Source: Petrolisthes cinctipes
Taxonomy: Eukaryota; Arthropoda; Malacostraca; Decapoda; Porcellanidae
DNA length: 64,000 bases
NCBI GenBank assembly: GCA_033782935.1
Contig: JAWQEG010000003.1
Coordinates: forward strand, 570,501-634,500
Direction of reading: 5' to 3'
Shown here: in pieces, positions 43,299 through 54,707 of the stretch
Layout: each line of letters starts with the position of its first letter
Numbering within the stretch: the stretch's first letter is position 1
The notes under the pieces: generated by a model
The model's input: the letters and a program-made list of their open reading frames with translations, nothing else
Databases searched by the model: none
What the model was told of the DNA's origin: nothing
Program-made: the position numbers and the translations under genes

Positions 43299-44542
43299 TC
43301 AGTAGTGCCTTTGAGCTGCTGCCTCTGCAATTACATTAAGTGATGTGGCAATTAGCTGGTGGGAATCACTAATTTTCTCCAGGAAGTCCCTTATTTCTGT
43401 TTGGACATTCAGCATTTGTATTAATATATTTGACTCTGCTGCTGGACTACTGGCAAGGCTACGGGCACGACTCCTAGCTCTGCTGTGTGTCAGAGGACTG
43501 CTTCCCCTACTTTTATCTCTTTGCTGGCCTAGACTTCGAGACTCTTGTGGAGGCGAACCCTGCTTACAGTATGGATGCTCTATAAGAGTCTGCACTCCAG
43601 CAGGAATCTCAAAGTCACCAGCATCGAAAGGTGGGATAACTTCAAACATTCTATCAGCTGAGAGCAGTGATCTTGTGGACTGAAGTGTTGGTTGATCCAA
43701 CCAGTCCTCCTCATCCGGATTTTGTCCCTGTAGGCCCACGCTGTCAGAGGTAGATGGCTGTGACCTCGACTCCTCAGCCACATCACGTCTCCGTATGGTG
43801 CCAGAGGTAGATGGTTGTGGCCTCAACTCCTCAGGCACATCACGTCTCCGTATGGTGCCAGAGGTAGATGGCTGCGGGTCACCTGCAGCAATGAAAATTG
43901 TTGTGTTGTATACAGTATACAGAACTTAAAGCCAGACCCGCAACATGAATTTAGACAGAAGCGTGGCCACCAGAGGTAAAACAGTGCACCATTACTTCAC
44001 TGTGACCAATATGTGCCCAAGTAAATACCACTATGAAACCAATTTACAGAATTAAATTCTACAGCCCGACTGCATCATTCTATGTTACTTTCCCTAAACT
44101 GCCTTGCCAAAATTTCTTGAGGAAGGCCGAGGCCATGCCTGGAACCAGGTGCCCCAACAGACCCATGTTGATCCTCTGGCCTTGTGTTAAGCACTTTTGT
44201 ATTTTACGTAAATACAATGATGTGGTCTTTCAGCGACCGAAAATAATACCATGCATTGGTTGTGCGTTACTATATAATTACTAAAGAAAAAGCATGAAAC
44301 AAGTGGATTCTGTAAGTAAATAACCTTACAGTTATTTATATTTAGTATGTTATGTTAAAATTCTATGACTAAACTATGATAGAGTTTTACCGTAAAGAAC
44401 AAATAAATTAAAATTATACCTCCCAAGTTGGGCTCTTCACTTTCAAGGATCCCAACGATCCCCTCAATGGCTTCCTTCTCTAGGAGAGCTACCATTGCTG
44501 TCTCTGATGGCTTCCACATACTAGGCTCTGCCTTCCCACCAC
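43299..44542 (-). CDS. Myb/SANT-associated-like gene 2, last two exons (44420-44542, 43299-43882)
   Basis: Exon 44542-44420 has a TTACAG acceptor and GTATAAT donor and encodes GGGKAEPSMWKPSETAMVAL then EKEAIEGIVGILESEEPNLG. It splices in frame (phase 1) to an acceptor TGCAG at 43887-43883. The last exon encodes two full and one partial copy of a 19-residue repeat QPSTSGTIRRRDVPEELRP, an acidic linker (DEEDWLDQ), an RS-like stretch (SRARSRARSLASS) and a C-terminal helix ILIQMLNVQTEIRDFLEKIS ending AAAQRHY. The initial GGG join and coiled C-terminus match the layout of Myb/SANT-like proteins such as gene 1 here. The SANT-domain exon is not found upstream. No lesions in these exons. Confidence 0.6.
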
Positions 44543-45372
44543 CTGTAAGAGACACACAATTTTAGTGCCTGAAACATTATAAATTTATCTATAAATTTAT
44601 CAAGATTTTTTTTTGTATGTGACATTATTAGAGTAAGGTAATACTTTCTGTATATTCTTGACTACTGTACTGTATAACATAGCTGATTTTCTAAGATGTT
44701 ACTAAAGGCCTATAAATTCATTCAGGGTATTGATTATGTGCAAGTGATTGGTTGATTTAAGACCATAATACCCGTTCATGGGCTCAAAACCTTCGGGACG
44801 TGTCGTTGGCTATTAAAACATTCCTTATCATTGATAATTTAATCTATTATGTCTAAATAATATATAAAACATGTGAGTATGTGGTTAACATAACAAATAT
44901 CATTATATTATTATTGCCAATTGAAAACTGAAAAATTTTGTATAGTAGGGAATAATTGGTTTGTAATGTACAAGGAAGACAGTAGTGTGCCAATCCAACC
45001 ATATCATTTATTTATATTAAATATTGATATAGGTTATATCTTGAATTGTATCACTAACATAATACATTTCAGCATCAGCAGGGTTTCTAGTACAAGGGAA
45101 TACATAAATATACAGTACAGTATATGATATTATATTAGAAAAAATATATTAAAAAATTACAATATAACAATATATACAGGTGTAATTCTCAAAGGATAAT
45201 ACAAAATATAATTTTGAATAAATTTTCAGAACTAGCCCACTAATAACAGAAACTTTATAAGTATAATGCAGTTCACTAACTTAGTACGATATTGTATATA
45301 GATTAGGTTCGGTCAGGTCAGATAATGAAAAAAATTCCTTTTTTTCTATTTTCAGTGCCACAAGGTTCTTGA
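44543..45372. other. No gene recognised
   Basis: AT-rich. The upstream SANT exon expected for the gene at 43299-44542 was looked for here on the minus strand and not seen, so it lies further right, was lost, or never existed at this copy. Confidence 0.45.
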
Positions 45373-47109
45373 GGGCCCTATACCACCTCGCCGCCCTATC
45401 TGACTTAGGAAGTCCTAAGTTAGGAACTGGTTAGGATATCCTATCTCATGCCCTAAGTTGGTATACTCAAAACTTTTTTAGGGCGTCCTATCCTGTTCCT
45501 AAGTAGTTAGGGAGTCCTAAATCTTCCCGGGTGCCCTATGTCGTTCAGCCAATCAGGGTGGCGCTTTCAAGTGACTCGGACTTACTCCAGCCAATCAAAA
45601 GCAAGCTCGATCACCTGACAAAAGTAAACACGAAACAAAACAAAATATTATGCGGATGAATGGCATAATGCGTGTCGAAACTGTGGAGAGGAAGAGAGTG
45701 GAGAGTAAGAGAGTAGTATCTACTGCGAATTAAGTGCCACCGCCATCATGATTCATGACAGACAACAGTAAGACATTATTGAAAGTCATTAGCAATGTCA
45801 GAAATGACTATTTTATCATGTCTACTTGTGTCACATCACATGATTCACAGCTAAATGTAATAATTATTGAGGATTATGTAATGGAAGATAGGAGATTACC
45901 AATAGCAGGTAGATAGTGTACGGTAGGTTAGGTCTGTTTAAATGTGCATATTTTTAGTCTCATTGGTGTTTTAGTAACATATACCTTTTTGAGTAATGGT
46001 ATCCCTAATGAAAATCTGGCAAAACGAAACTAAAATGTAAAAAATACAACATACAACACAGCAACAACATTACTGTAAAAATATTAGTTGGTATCAGTAA
46101 GTGAATAATTACCTACAAGTTATCATTAACCATATTCCTCAATGATGACCACACACAAATAACCAAGCCCAATCTTACCAATAAACTAGTGTTAAAATGA
46201 ATTCCCTGAATCAAACCAAACACAAAAGTTGGGCCAAATAACAGATAATGTAAATAATTATGGGTGTTTTTTTTTTGGGGGGGGGGGAGAAATAACAATT
46301 CAAGACTGAGCTAGGCCAGTAAGAACTTAAAACTTGTAGTTTCAAATAAGGAGACTGAGAGGAAGCAAAAAGGAGAGGAGGGACAGTTAAAGGATTAATA
46401 GGTAGTGGGTTAGATTTGAAGGGGTGCCAGACCCCTTAAATGGCCGTTGGTTAGGTCTGAAGGGGTGCCAGAACCCATTAAGTACTGTCCATATCACCAC
46501 AGACAATACTTCCCCTTCAGGGTCCAAATTGATGAGCAACTACTTAAATTAATGACTGGGAAAATCATTTATTATGTTGTAAATCCTTGAATTGTTCAGT
46601 ATTTCTCATGCAACACATAATTAACTGTGCTTACACTACATACTCAATATTACTCGAGTATGTGTGAGAATGGCACTAAATTTTATTGTGCAACGAGGGA
46701 TATATTATGTCATGGTCCTATTTCTCGGATAAGTTTATTATTTCAATCTGAGGAAATGTATACTATCTTCGTTGGTGATCATCACTGACATTGGATTGGT
46801 TCCTTATACTATACACTCTTCCTCAGTAGTCTCTCCAACAACAACAAAGTGGTGCTCTCTGGTAATACAGCCAAAATGTATATAGTCCTTTTTCATTTTG
46901 GTACAGTCGAGTTGATTTATCATGTTTTCTACGATGTTCGGTGTCATAACTCCACTTAGGGCTGCCTGGGGGTTGTCCTAAATCCAAGCGTCGTAACTTA
47001 GGAAAGATGGCTGCCAAATGTTTTGAGTATGCCGTCATAAGCGCACTGGGGAAGTTAGGACTCCCTAGCCGAGATAGGATGTCCTAAGTTGTTTTGAGTA
47101 TCCGGCCCC
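45373..47109. mobile_element. Candidate 1.7-kb inverted-repeat DNA element
   Basis: Left GGGCCCTATACCAC.. and right (complement) GGGGCCGGATACTCAAAACA.. share a degenerate arm with repeated TTAGGGAGTCCTAA/TAGGGAGTCCTAAC, CATCCTATC and TACTCAAAAC motifs (45373-45545 and 46980-47109). Possible 3-bp target duplication TGA at 45370-45372 and 47110-47112. The interior lacks a transposase. Superfamily uncertain; a Harbinger-like or IS4EU/ISL2EU-like non-autonomous element are options. Confidence 0.55.
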
Positions 47110-47329
47110 TGAATAATAAGTGAATATTTCTTTCAAAGTGATCACGTTGTCTTTTGGACCAGGCGGCAGGCGAGCAGCAGAATGTAAACCAACCATGAAA
47201 TCAAATCAATGTTCCATGCTCATATTTAACAGTTAAATTCTGTGTAAATAATATATAAGATTTAAGAATTCCATTTTTGTATTCAATTAATTATACATAA
47301 CACCTCTTAAATTATAAAATGCCATAATA

Positions 47330-47525
47330 ATATATTAATTGCAGTGTATTCACTATAGACTTTCAATGACATTCTCCCTGTCGCAGGAAATCCCATACAA
47401 TTTTCGATAGTTTCCGTGGACACATCGTCGTCCGAAATCTCCCGTTTCCCGCGACATGTCGTCAAAAATGGTGTCGCACGACACGATGTTGCAGGAAAAA
47501 GTGCCCGTGTGATACCCACTTTAGC
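47330..47525. repeat. Possible single end of an unidentified DNA element
   Basis: Reverse-complemented, AAAGTGGGTATCACACGGGC then ACTTTTTCCTGCAACATCGT resembles the CACACGGGC-type termini of many animal DNA transposons. The following sequence is rich in GTCG/CGAC. No partner end was found nearby. Confidence 0.3.
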
Positions 47526-47664
47526 AGCTAGCTGTTTCAGCAGTCTATGATATTCACCCAGCTAAGTTTCGCGTTAGGATGAAGACTTAGTGCTTAGGAT
47601 AGAAAAGTTTTGTCTTAATCTTAACTAGGACGAAGTTTATGACTAAATCATAAATGCTTTATAA

Positions 47665-48266
47665 GTACTGGCCCAGGAGCCGACACGCCCAGCTCCTCCC
47701 TAACACCATCCAACTCTACCTGCAGGCGCAGCCGGACCTTCCCCTGCAAGCGTACGCAAAGCTGGTGGACTCCTTGATGGACACTTTCGCCGACAGTACA
47801 GGTGCGTGACCCTCTCAACACACCACCGCCACGCCACCCACGCCCAGCGCTCCACCTGCATCTCTAACACCAACGCAGCAACACCTACCCCTTCCACCTA
47901 CACACCACCACGAACACCCACCTCCACCGCAACACCATGTTCTACCTACACTCCAACCCCAACATACCCTTCCTACTGGTACTAACACCAACACACTCCA
48001 CCTCAACCCCAACATTTCCTTCCTACACCCCAACAGCAACCTTTCTTACCTCCACCCCAACAACCTACTTTACAGCCTACACAACACCAGTTTGACACAA
48101 TTACAAAACAGATACAGGCACTCATCCCCGTGATACACAACCTTCAACAACCTCTTCCACAACACCATCACCAGTGGGCTCCTCCTCCACGCATACTTCC
48201 TCTAACTCCAAGACAGGCACCTCCTACCGCACCTCAACAGCAGTGGCAGTCCTCCCAATTGTGAAC
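47665..48266 (+). pseudogene. Gypsy element 2, gag remnant
   Basis: SRHAQLLPNTIQLYLQAQPD, LPLQAYAKLVDSLMDTFADS looks like the helical start of a Gypsy capsid region. It is followed by a very proline/threonine/histidine-rich stretch (PTQQHLPLPPTHHHEHPPPP) with stops and frame changes. No 5' LTR was recognised to the left, so the element is 5' incomplete. Confidence 0.55.
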
Positions 48267-49108
48267 GTACAGTTGCCAAAAAAGGAATTGCGACAAAAAA
48301 TGAATTGAATGTGGCGAAATCTTGCAGCTCCACCAGTAGACATATTAATGAAGCACCTTCATCCCTACTCCCTGCGTTTCGATATTATTGGCTGATGAAC
48401 TGAGTCGCGAGACAGTCATATCTGCCTTTACATCTGTCAATACTGGATTACTACTATTTATTACAGCAGATAGGAATTTGATATTTTGATACTCATATTT
48501 TGAAAAGTTACAATATAGAAAAATATTGTGAAAATATAATAATCATTTGTAAACAGTGATCCGAATAAAATAATTTTGCTGTGAGCAAGGTGAGCCTGGG
48601 TGAGAGACTTGAAGAAAGCTCTGTATCATGCTAACCGAGACCATTATAATATTGAGAATTTTCGTTGCTTTTAAGTATGTAATATAAACTTTAATTTTAT
48701 TATTGATCTTACTATAGTACGTTTTAATCTATTATACCTAGGTGTTATTAAAGTAAAAAATCGCAGGTCTACACATCACCATGCATAACTTTTGAGAAAC
48801 ATCAGTAACATGTTGGTTCGAGATGGTATAAAGAATTTGGAACTCCAGTTAGGTTAACACTCTAAAAATGCCTGAATCCCAACAAAGGTGGCAAGGGAAG
48901 CTTTGATCTCAGGCTTCTAACAACTTCAAGGTTTGAACCCTTGAACATGGTGTTGGAGTACAGCGCATTAGTGCCCAAGCCATCCAGGCTCTACACAAAC
49001 ACATACACACAGGACAACTACTAAAACGTAATAAAGAAATAGGTAGAGAGAGGGAGAAAGAAACCTGACTTATCTCAGAGATAGTGAAGATGGAGATGAC
49101 GAAGGACA
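48267..49108. other. Unidentified insertion or spacer between gag and RT
   Basis: AT-rich in contrast to the GC-rich Gypsy sequence on both sides, so likely a separate insertion that replaced or displaced protease and early RT. It begins near CAGTTGCCAAAAAAGGAATT after a TA (48270-48271), suggesting a TA-targeted element, but a matching right end is not clear. Confidence 0.4.
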
Positions 49109-50047
49109 CAGCTGTCTTTTATGGCCATGGATAAGGTGCTGTGTGGCCTAGACTACACAGTGGTGTATATCGACGACATCCTGGTTGTGTCAAACACTCT
49201 CACACAACACCAGCAGCACCTGAGGGAACTCTTCATCCGTCTGCAGCAGCATGGACTGAAGATTCACCCCTCCAAGTGCGTCATAGAGGCGGACCACCTC
49301 GACTTCCTTGGCCACCGTGTGACTCCCAACTGCATCACACCACTACCGCAGAAGGTAGAGGCCGTGAGAGAGTTCCCACTACCCACGACCGCCAGGAAAC
49401 TCAGGGAATTTCTGGGGGGGGGGGGGGGGGTTAATAACTACCACAAATTCATTCCTCACGCCGACTCTGCCCTCGCTCCCCTGCACGACTTACTCAAGGG
49501 ACTTAAGAAGACTTCCCAAAAGAAGCTCGCCTGGCCTACAGCTGCCGAGGAGGCCTTCACGGCGATCAAGAGGAAGCTAGCGGACACCACCCTCTTGGCT
49601 TACCCTATGCCTCACGCACTGACATCCATCTACATAGATGCCTCGAATGATGCCATCGGTCCATTCCTGCAACAGGAAGTGGACGGGGTACTCAAGCCCA
49701 TCGCCTTCTACAGCAAATGTCTGGAGCTGCCACAACGCAAGTACAGTGCGTTCGACAGGGAACTGGGGGCCACCAAGCTCTGGTGCGACACCTCCTGCGG
49801 AACTCCACGCCCATACATCCCGACGCAGTTCAGAGAGACAGGCTTCCAGCACTACCACTCTCTCAACCACCCTGGGGTTGCTGGTATGCTCCGCCTCGTC
49901 AGCTGCCGCGCAGTCTGGCTAGGGATGAGGAAACGGGTGAAGGAGTTGGGCACCTCCTGCTTACCCTGCCGGCATGCTAAGGTGGGACGTCACACCCGAC
50001 CACCACTACACGAGTTCCCTGTACCCACCAGCAGGTTCCACACGGTA
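49109..50047 (+). pseudogene. Gypsy element 2 pol: RT thumb, RNase H, integrase N-terminus
   Basis: One open frame: MAMDKVLCGLDYTVVYIDDI (catalytic Y-I-D-D), LRELFIRLQQHGLKIHPSKC, a thumb whose expected LG-M-VNNYHKF reads LGGGGGVNNYHKF across a 17-G run, RNase H SIYIDASNDAIGPFLQQEVD, a deletion after KYSAFDRELGATK that removes late RNase H, then an integrase H-H-C-C finger (HYHSLNHPGVAG..CLPCRHAK). It ends at SRFHTV, where a MITE is inserted. The RT fingers are missing. Confidence 0.88.
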
Positions 50048-50271
50048 CAGTCTCCTCCACTCCTGCTTTCACCAGTTCAGCGTTGCCAACGTATACACCC
50101 GGCATCATGTGATCTACCAGTTCCGACTCTTCACATCCGATACACCTGCCAGTAAGAGTAAGGGTTAATGGCAGGTGTTTCGGATGCGAGAGTCGGAACT
50201 GGTAGCTCACACGATGCCGGGTGTATACGTTGGCAACGCAAAACTGGTGAAAGTGGGAATAGAGGAGACTG
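50048..50271. mobile_element. 224-bp foldback MITE in the Gypsy integrase
   Basis: The ends CAGTCTCCTCCACTCCTGCT and its near complement are flanked by TA (50046-50047, 50272-50273). The whole sequence pairs around a loop near 50160. Removing it and one TA restores integrase reading ..RFHTV/HVDIVGPL... A second copy lies at 61638-61850. Confidence 0.95.
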
Positions 50272-50870
50272 TACATGTGGACATCGTGGGTCCCCTGCTG
50301 CCGTCGCGCGAGGCCGGCTATCTCCTAACGTGTATTGACAGAACACGTTGGTGCATCGCTACTCCCATGAGCGACATCACAGCTGAAGGTACTGCCCGTC
50401 ACTTCCTCCGCAATTGGGTCTCCAACTTCGGTCCCCCAGCGGTAATCATCACGGACCAAGGGACCCAATTTGAGTCAAGGACGTGGCAGGACATGCTGAC
50501 GCTGTTGGGTACAAGTCGCCAGAGGACTTCGGCAGACCATCCCTGTAGTAACGGGATGGTCGAGCTCCTACACCGGTGTTTGAAGGACGATTTCCGGGCC
50601 CTACAGCCTGACCAATGGACAGACGCCCTTCCACTCATTATCACACCATCCAGGCTACAGTAAAGGAGGACCTGCATCATTCCCCCAGCGGAGCTTGTTT
50701 TCGGCGAGGACCTCTGGCTGCCAGGGCAGGTTACATCACAAGACCTGAACATCTCCAACCTCTCCTTACCTGCACTCAAGCACGCCATCTCCAACGCCCA
50801 ACCCACTCCTACACGCCAACACTCCAGGCCCACCTTCACATCTCACATTACTTCTCTTTCTATCCATGTA
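50272..50870 (+). pseudogene. Gypsy element 2 integrase catalytic core and C-terminus
   Basis: HVDIVGPLLPSREAGYLLTC (first D), IITDQGTQFESRTWQDML (second D) and ADHPCSNGMVELLHRCLK (third acidic residue in the NGMVE box) form a recognisable D-D35-E core. A stop or frameshift near 50645-50663 follows, then readable pieces AELVFGEDLWLPGQV in another frame, the usual F-G-E-D-L-R-L-P-G motif. Inactivated but not old. Confidence 0.88.
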
Positions 50871-50929
50871 CAATGTAGATAGTCATATACATTATTTTTT
50901 ATCTATTCATGCGTCAAAAACGTAAATCA

Positions 50930-51301
50930 ATGTGATGATATTTTTTGTACTGGCATCCTATATGGCGCGCTGCTGTGTGATTGGCTGTAAGGATACGGGA
51001 AGGAGGAGGCGGGGCTGAGGCGACGGACATGGGTTACGGAACACGAATATGAGGCCCGGCCAACATCGGCCACTATCCCACTAGCGCTCGACCTGGAATG
51101 TTGCACCTCCCTCACTTGCCGCAACCACCGTCACACCAAGACACCCTCTCTCTACACCAGCTTCTACAGCTCCCTAAGCTACACCACTACGGCAGGCGGA
51201 TTTGGTCAACTACAAGGTGCTTGTCTATACTTATTGCAACCCTGTACACTATATTGAATAAATTGTACTGTGTTTTCGAGTCTGTTCACCTCCGGTAGTA
51301 A
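50930..51301 (+). repeat. Probable Gypsy element 2 3' LTR
   Basis: About 370 bp starting near TGTGATGATATTTTTTGTAC and ending CACCTCCGGTAGTAACA, with a TTGAATAAATTG poly-A signal about 45 bp before the end. TG..CA borders fit, but there is no second copy in the window to confirm it. Confidence 0.5.
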
Positions 51302-52383
51302 CACTGTCCCAAGTGTTTACAATATCATAAAACGGATGAAGCTCATTAAAATACATTTTATAAAACATCGATAAAAATGAAATTTTACTTTGATGTTCAA
51401 GATCATAATGTCTGTGTCAGTACTTTGCCAAGCACTGTCATTTAATACTGTTCATTGAGCCACCGGATACACATTCGTCAGGATTAGAATAAAATTAGAT
51501 TATCAATTTTAACATCAATCTATTTAACCAAAGATATCCCAGTATTCCCAAAACCAAAAGTTACAAAAATATATCCTACACACAGAATACACACACAACA
51601 CCCACAATCAATCACGCTCATACATACTAAGCACGCACACGTTCTCAAGCTTACAATTAATACAATTAACTGATACTACTCAGGCATACTCAAATTACAA
51701 ATGGACAAGGTCAGGCAAGTAATAGATTGATAATAGCTGGGAAAGGACGGGGTGTAGATGCCATACTGCGACGAGTAGAACAGCTCCACTTGTTCAACCA
51801 CAACACCAAACACCAGAGTCGGTGCAGTTCCCCTAGCGAAACGGTCCTCAGGATACAAGGTATAGGAGGGAACCAGTCCCTCTAGCGATACGGTCCTCAG
51901 GATACAAAGGTAGTGGAGAGGGACCTCACACACACAGCTGGATGTGATGTCAAACCATCCACTGAACAGGATAGACGGTGTCGTAGATATTCCTGGTCCT
52001 TCAGTCGTCAAGCTGAAAGCCTACAGAACCCCCCTTAAGTAGTGGTAGTTACTGAACTTTGTCTGGTGGCTAGTAGCAACTGATAAAAAGGGAAGCACGA
52101 AATTACTACAACGAATTGAGATATAGAATACCAAGAAATTCATAATGACAGTAATAATGTACACGATGAATATCAATGAATTAATTCACAATAATATTTT
52201 GCATTCCAACCTGACGGGTCGACGTCTAGAGAGTTACTGACGTGGAGTAAACCGACCATTATTATTACAGCTCGGTTTGCTCATTGGCCAAGTTATTCAG
52301 ACTCGGAGCAAGAAGTCTTGGGGACGTGAGTTAAGCTAGATATTCAGACCAAGTTTCACAGGTCTCGAAATAATCAGGCTTAC
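51302..52383. other. No gene recognised; short duplication
   Basis: A direct duplication of about 50 bp at 51828-51925 (ACGGTCCTCAGGATACAA twice). The long minus-strand frame over it carries the repeat and resembles no family. The remainder is unassigned. Confidence 0.45.
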
Positions 52384-53680
52384 TCACCCAACTCCCTGAC
52401 AGTCTGTTATTAGGAACTTTATTAAATAGTTGTTTATGAATATCTTCTGCACTAGTCCAGACAGGAGAGCTGTACTCAAGAAGTGGTACATACATGATTG
52501 AAAGTAAGTGAAATTTACCTCGCTTTTAATATATTTATATGAAACCTTCCTGGCAATGTTAAGTTTCCTGAAGCAGTAAAGCAAATGTTTTTCAAGTGAA
52601 TTTTAAACTCCTGAACATATTCAATTACAATATGATTTTGTACGACAATTGAATGAGCGGGATTGAGGGTACGTGATCTACTGACCACCATTGATGTGGT
52701 CTTCTTTACATTTTTGCAGTTAATTTCATACCCCACAGGTTACACCATTCAGAAATCTGTTTAGGATCAAGTGGTAGAGTGGCAACAATATTAATTCTCA
52801 GTTCAGGAGATTTTATTTTGGCAACCAATGTAAAATCATCAGCGTAAGCAATAAAAGAGTTATTTAGATATGAAGAAAAATATGAGGTATACGCAAGAAA
52901 TAAAAGAGGCCCTAAAACATTACCGTGTGGCACACCAGAAATAATAGGCGTATACTCAGTCTTACTTTCAATAACATTAACCTTCTGCTGACAATTAAAT
53001 AAATAATCCTTTATAAGGTTCAAAACATATCCACCAATACCAAAGTAATTTAAAGCAGAGTGCTTAACTAAATCGAACGCAGAACTAAAGTCTACTTGAA
53101 GAATATTTGCTTCAGCTCCCGCATCTACAATTTATTGGTGAGATAAATCAAGTATGGCATCAGAAGTGTATTGTTTAAACTTTAGAACGTAAGAGATTAT
53201 ATTCATCCAAGTATTTGTATAAAGGTTTGCTTCCCAGTAACTTTAAACAAATAAAGAAGAATAGAAATTGGTCTGTAAACAGAACCATTAGCTAATGTTT
53301 GCCTTTTTGTATAGGAGTAACATCAGCTTTCTTCCAATCAGAAGGAAATGAACCTCTCCTGAACAACTGACGGTAAAGCATGGCAGGTTTAGGAGCAAGT
53401 TCAAGAGGAAAGATTCTTAAATATTCATGCAATGAATCCATTAAGATCTTCGTTAGTCATGTATCACGAATATCAAGACTACTTTTAACATGTTTAGATC
53501 GAAAAGCAAATTTAGTGAAGAATGTATGGCAGGTATGTGGTAGATGAAAGGGCTCAGCTGATTGTTTCAATTTTTTTTTCTTTTTTTTGTGAAAATGCTT
53601 TGCCTTGGATAAAGAATCAGTTTTCTAGGACTCATCTTCAGCAAGAAGAGGAGTATTCTCCTCTGATGATCCAAAAACAG
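52384..53680 (-). pseudogene. LINE reverse transcriptase, interrupted by DIRS
   Basis: The minus strand reads, from the DIRS side: SVFGSSEENTPLLAEDES, LELAPKPAMLYRQLFRR, FPSDWKKADVTPIQKG, YRPISI, then SSAFDLVKHSALNYFGIGGY, VLNLIKDYLFNCQQKVNVI, SGVPHGNVLGPLLFLAYTSY, FIAYADDFTLVAKI (Y-A-D-D) and ISEWCNLWGMKLTA. Many frame changes. A Jockey-superfamily-like LINE. It resumes on the far side of the DIRS element at 61141. Confidence 0.82.
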
Positions 53681-53904
53681 CTATTATTGGTATAGTGAAA
53701 CCAGCACAGCTGATTTGCTATAGAATAGGCCCCTTCACAAGCCCAGGCCCCGTATAGGCATAATCTGGGTTGGAAGGGTCAATTCCGTGACGTTCATCAG
53801 AAGTAAATAAAATTCAAATCTGGCGCTGTACTGATAGTGGAGCCACCTGGTGGTGGCGCGGTGAGGTATTAAGCCCCTCCTCCGCTGAATACCGCTCGCC
53901 CACT
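53681..53904 (+). repeat. DIRS left inverted terminal repeat
   Basis: 53695-53904 is inverted at 60882-61092 with only a handful of differences (AATACCGCTCGCC versus AATACTGCTCGCC). The first 14 bases are unique to this end and are copied in the internal complementary region. Confidence 0.93.
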
Positions 53905-54707
53905 CTGTCGCGGAACACGTCTCAGTCAACATCTACGCTCCTCGCTGCTACGCTATGGTATTGTGTCACGTGTTCCTGCTAATATTTTCTTTTGTGTTCT
54001 AGTGGCTAGCCTGCTTTGCAGATGTATCGTGTGTGTTTTCTAGGAGGGTTTTAGGTGTTTATGGGGGTTTTTTCTTCGTTAGGACTGAGTTCTCTTTTCC
54101 TTAGCGAAGGGGGGCTTTTCAGCCCCTTTTTTCGGAGTTTTTCTCCGTCTGTACCCCCTTTCACTTTTCCTCCTGCCACTAGTACATGCTTCGTGTGTAT
54201 TTTATCGGGGTTTCTGGGGTTTTTAGCAAGGTTAGTGGGCGCCACGTGGGACTTCTCCGCCCCACGTGGTGAGCACATGGGGTCTTTGCAGCCCTTCCTC
54301 TTGCCTTCCCTGATTATTATGTGTCCCCTCTCGGTAAGGGGGAGTGAGAATTGTGCCCTGGTTCTCTCTTCCTCTCCCGGGCGGGGGTTTTTTATTTTAT
54401 TTTTGGGGTTTTTCCATTATTTTCAGCCTGGAGTGTTTCTTCTCAGGCTATCGGGTCCCCTCCTACCCCTCCTTCTGGTTCATTCTGTCCGGGGGGCCCT
54501 TATTTACCCGCTCCATGTGGCGGGCTGTTTTGGTTTTACGGGGTTTTTCCCTGGGCGGCTGCGCGAGTGTGGGGGATCGTGTCCTGGTCCCCAGGTACAG
54601 CGGGCGTGTCCCGCGCTTCTTTCCTTCGGGGAGGATGGGTTTCGTGTCTTCTGTGTTCCAGTGTTTGCACGTGTTAACCCATGTTTGTGTATTCTTTTCT
54701 CCCTCAG

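Noticed and set aside
49577..50276. Several minus-strand frames across the Gypsy pol region
   Set aside because: They are antisense shadows of RT/RNase H/integrase coding and of the palindromic MITE.
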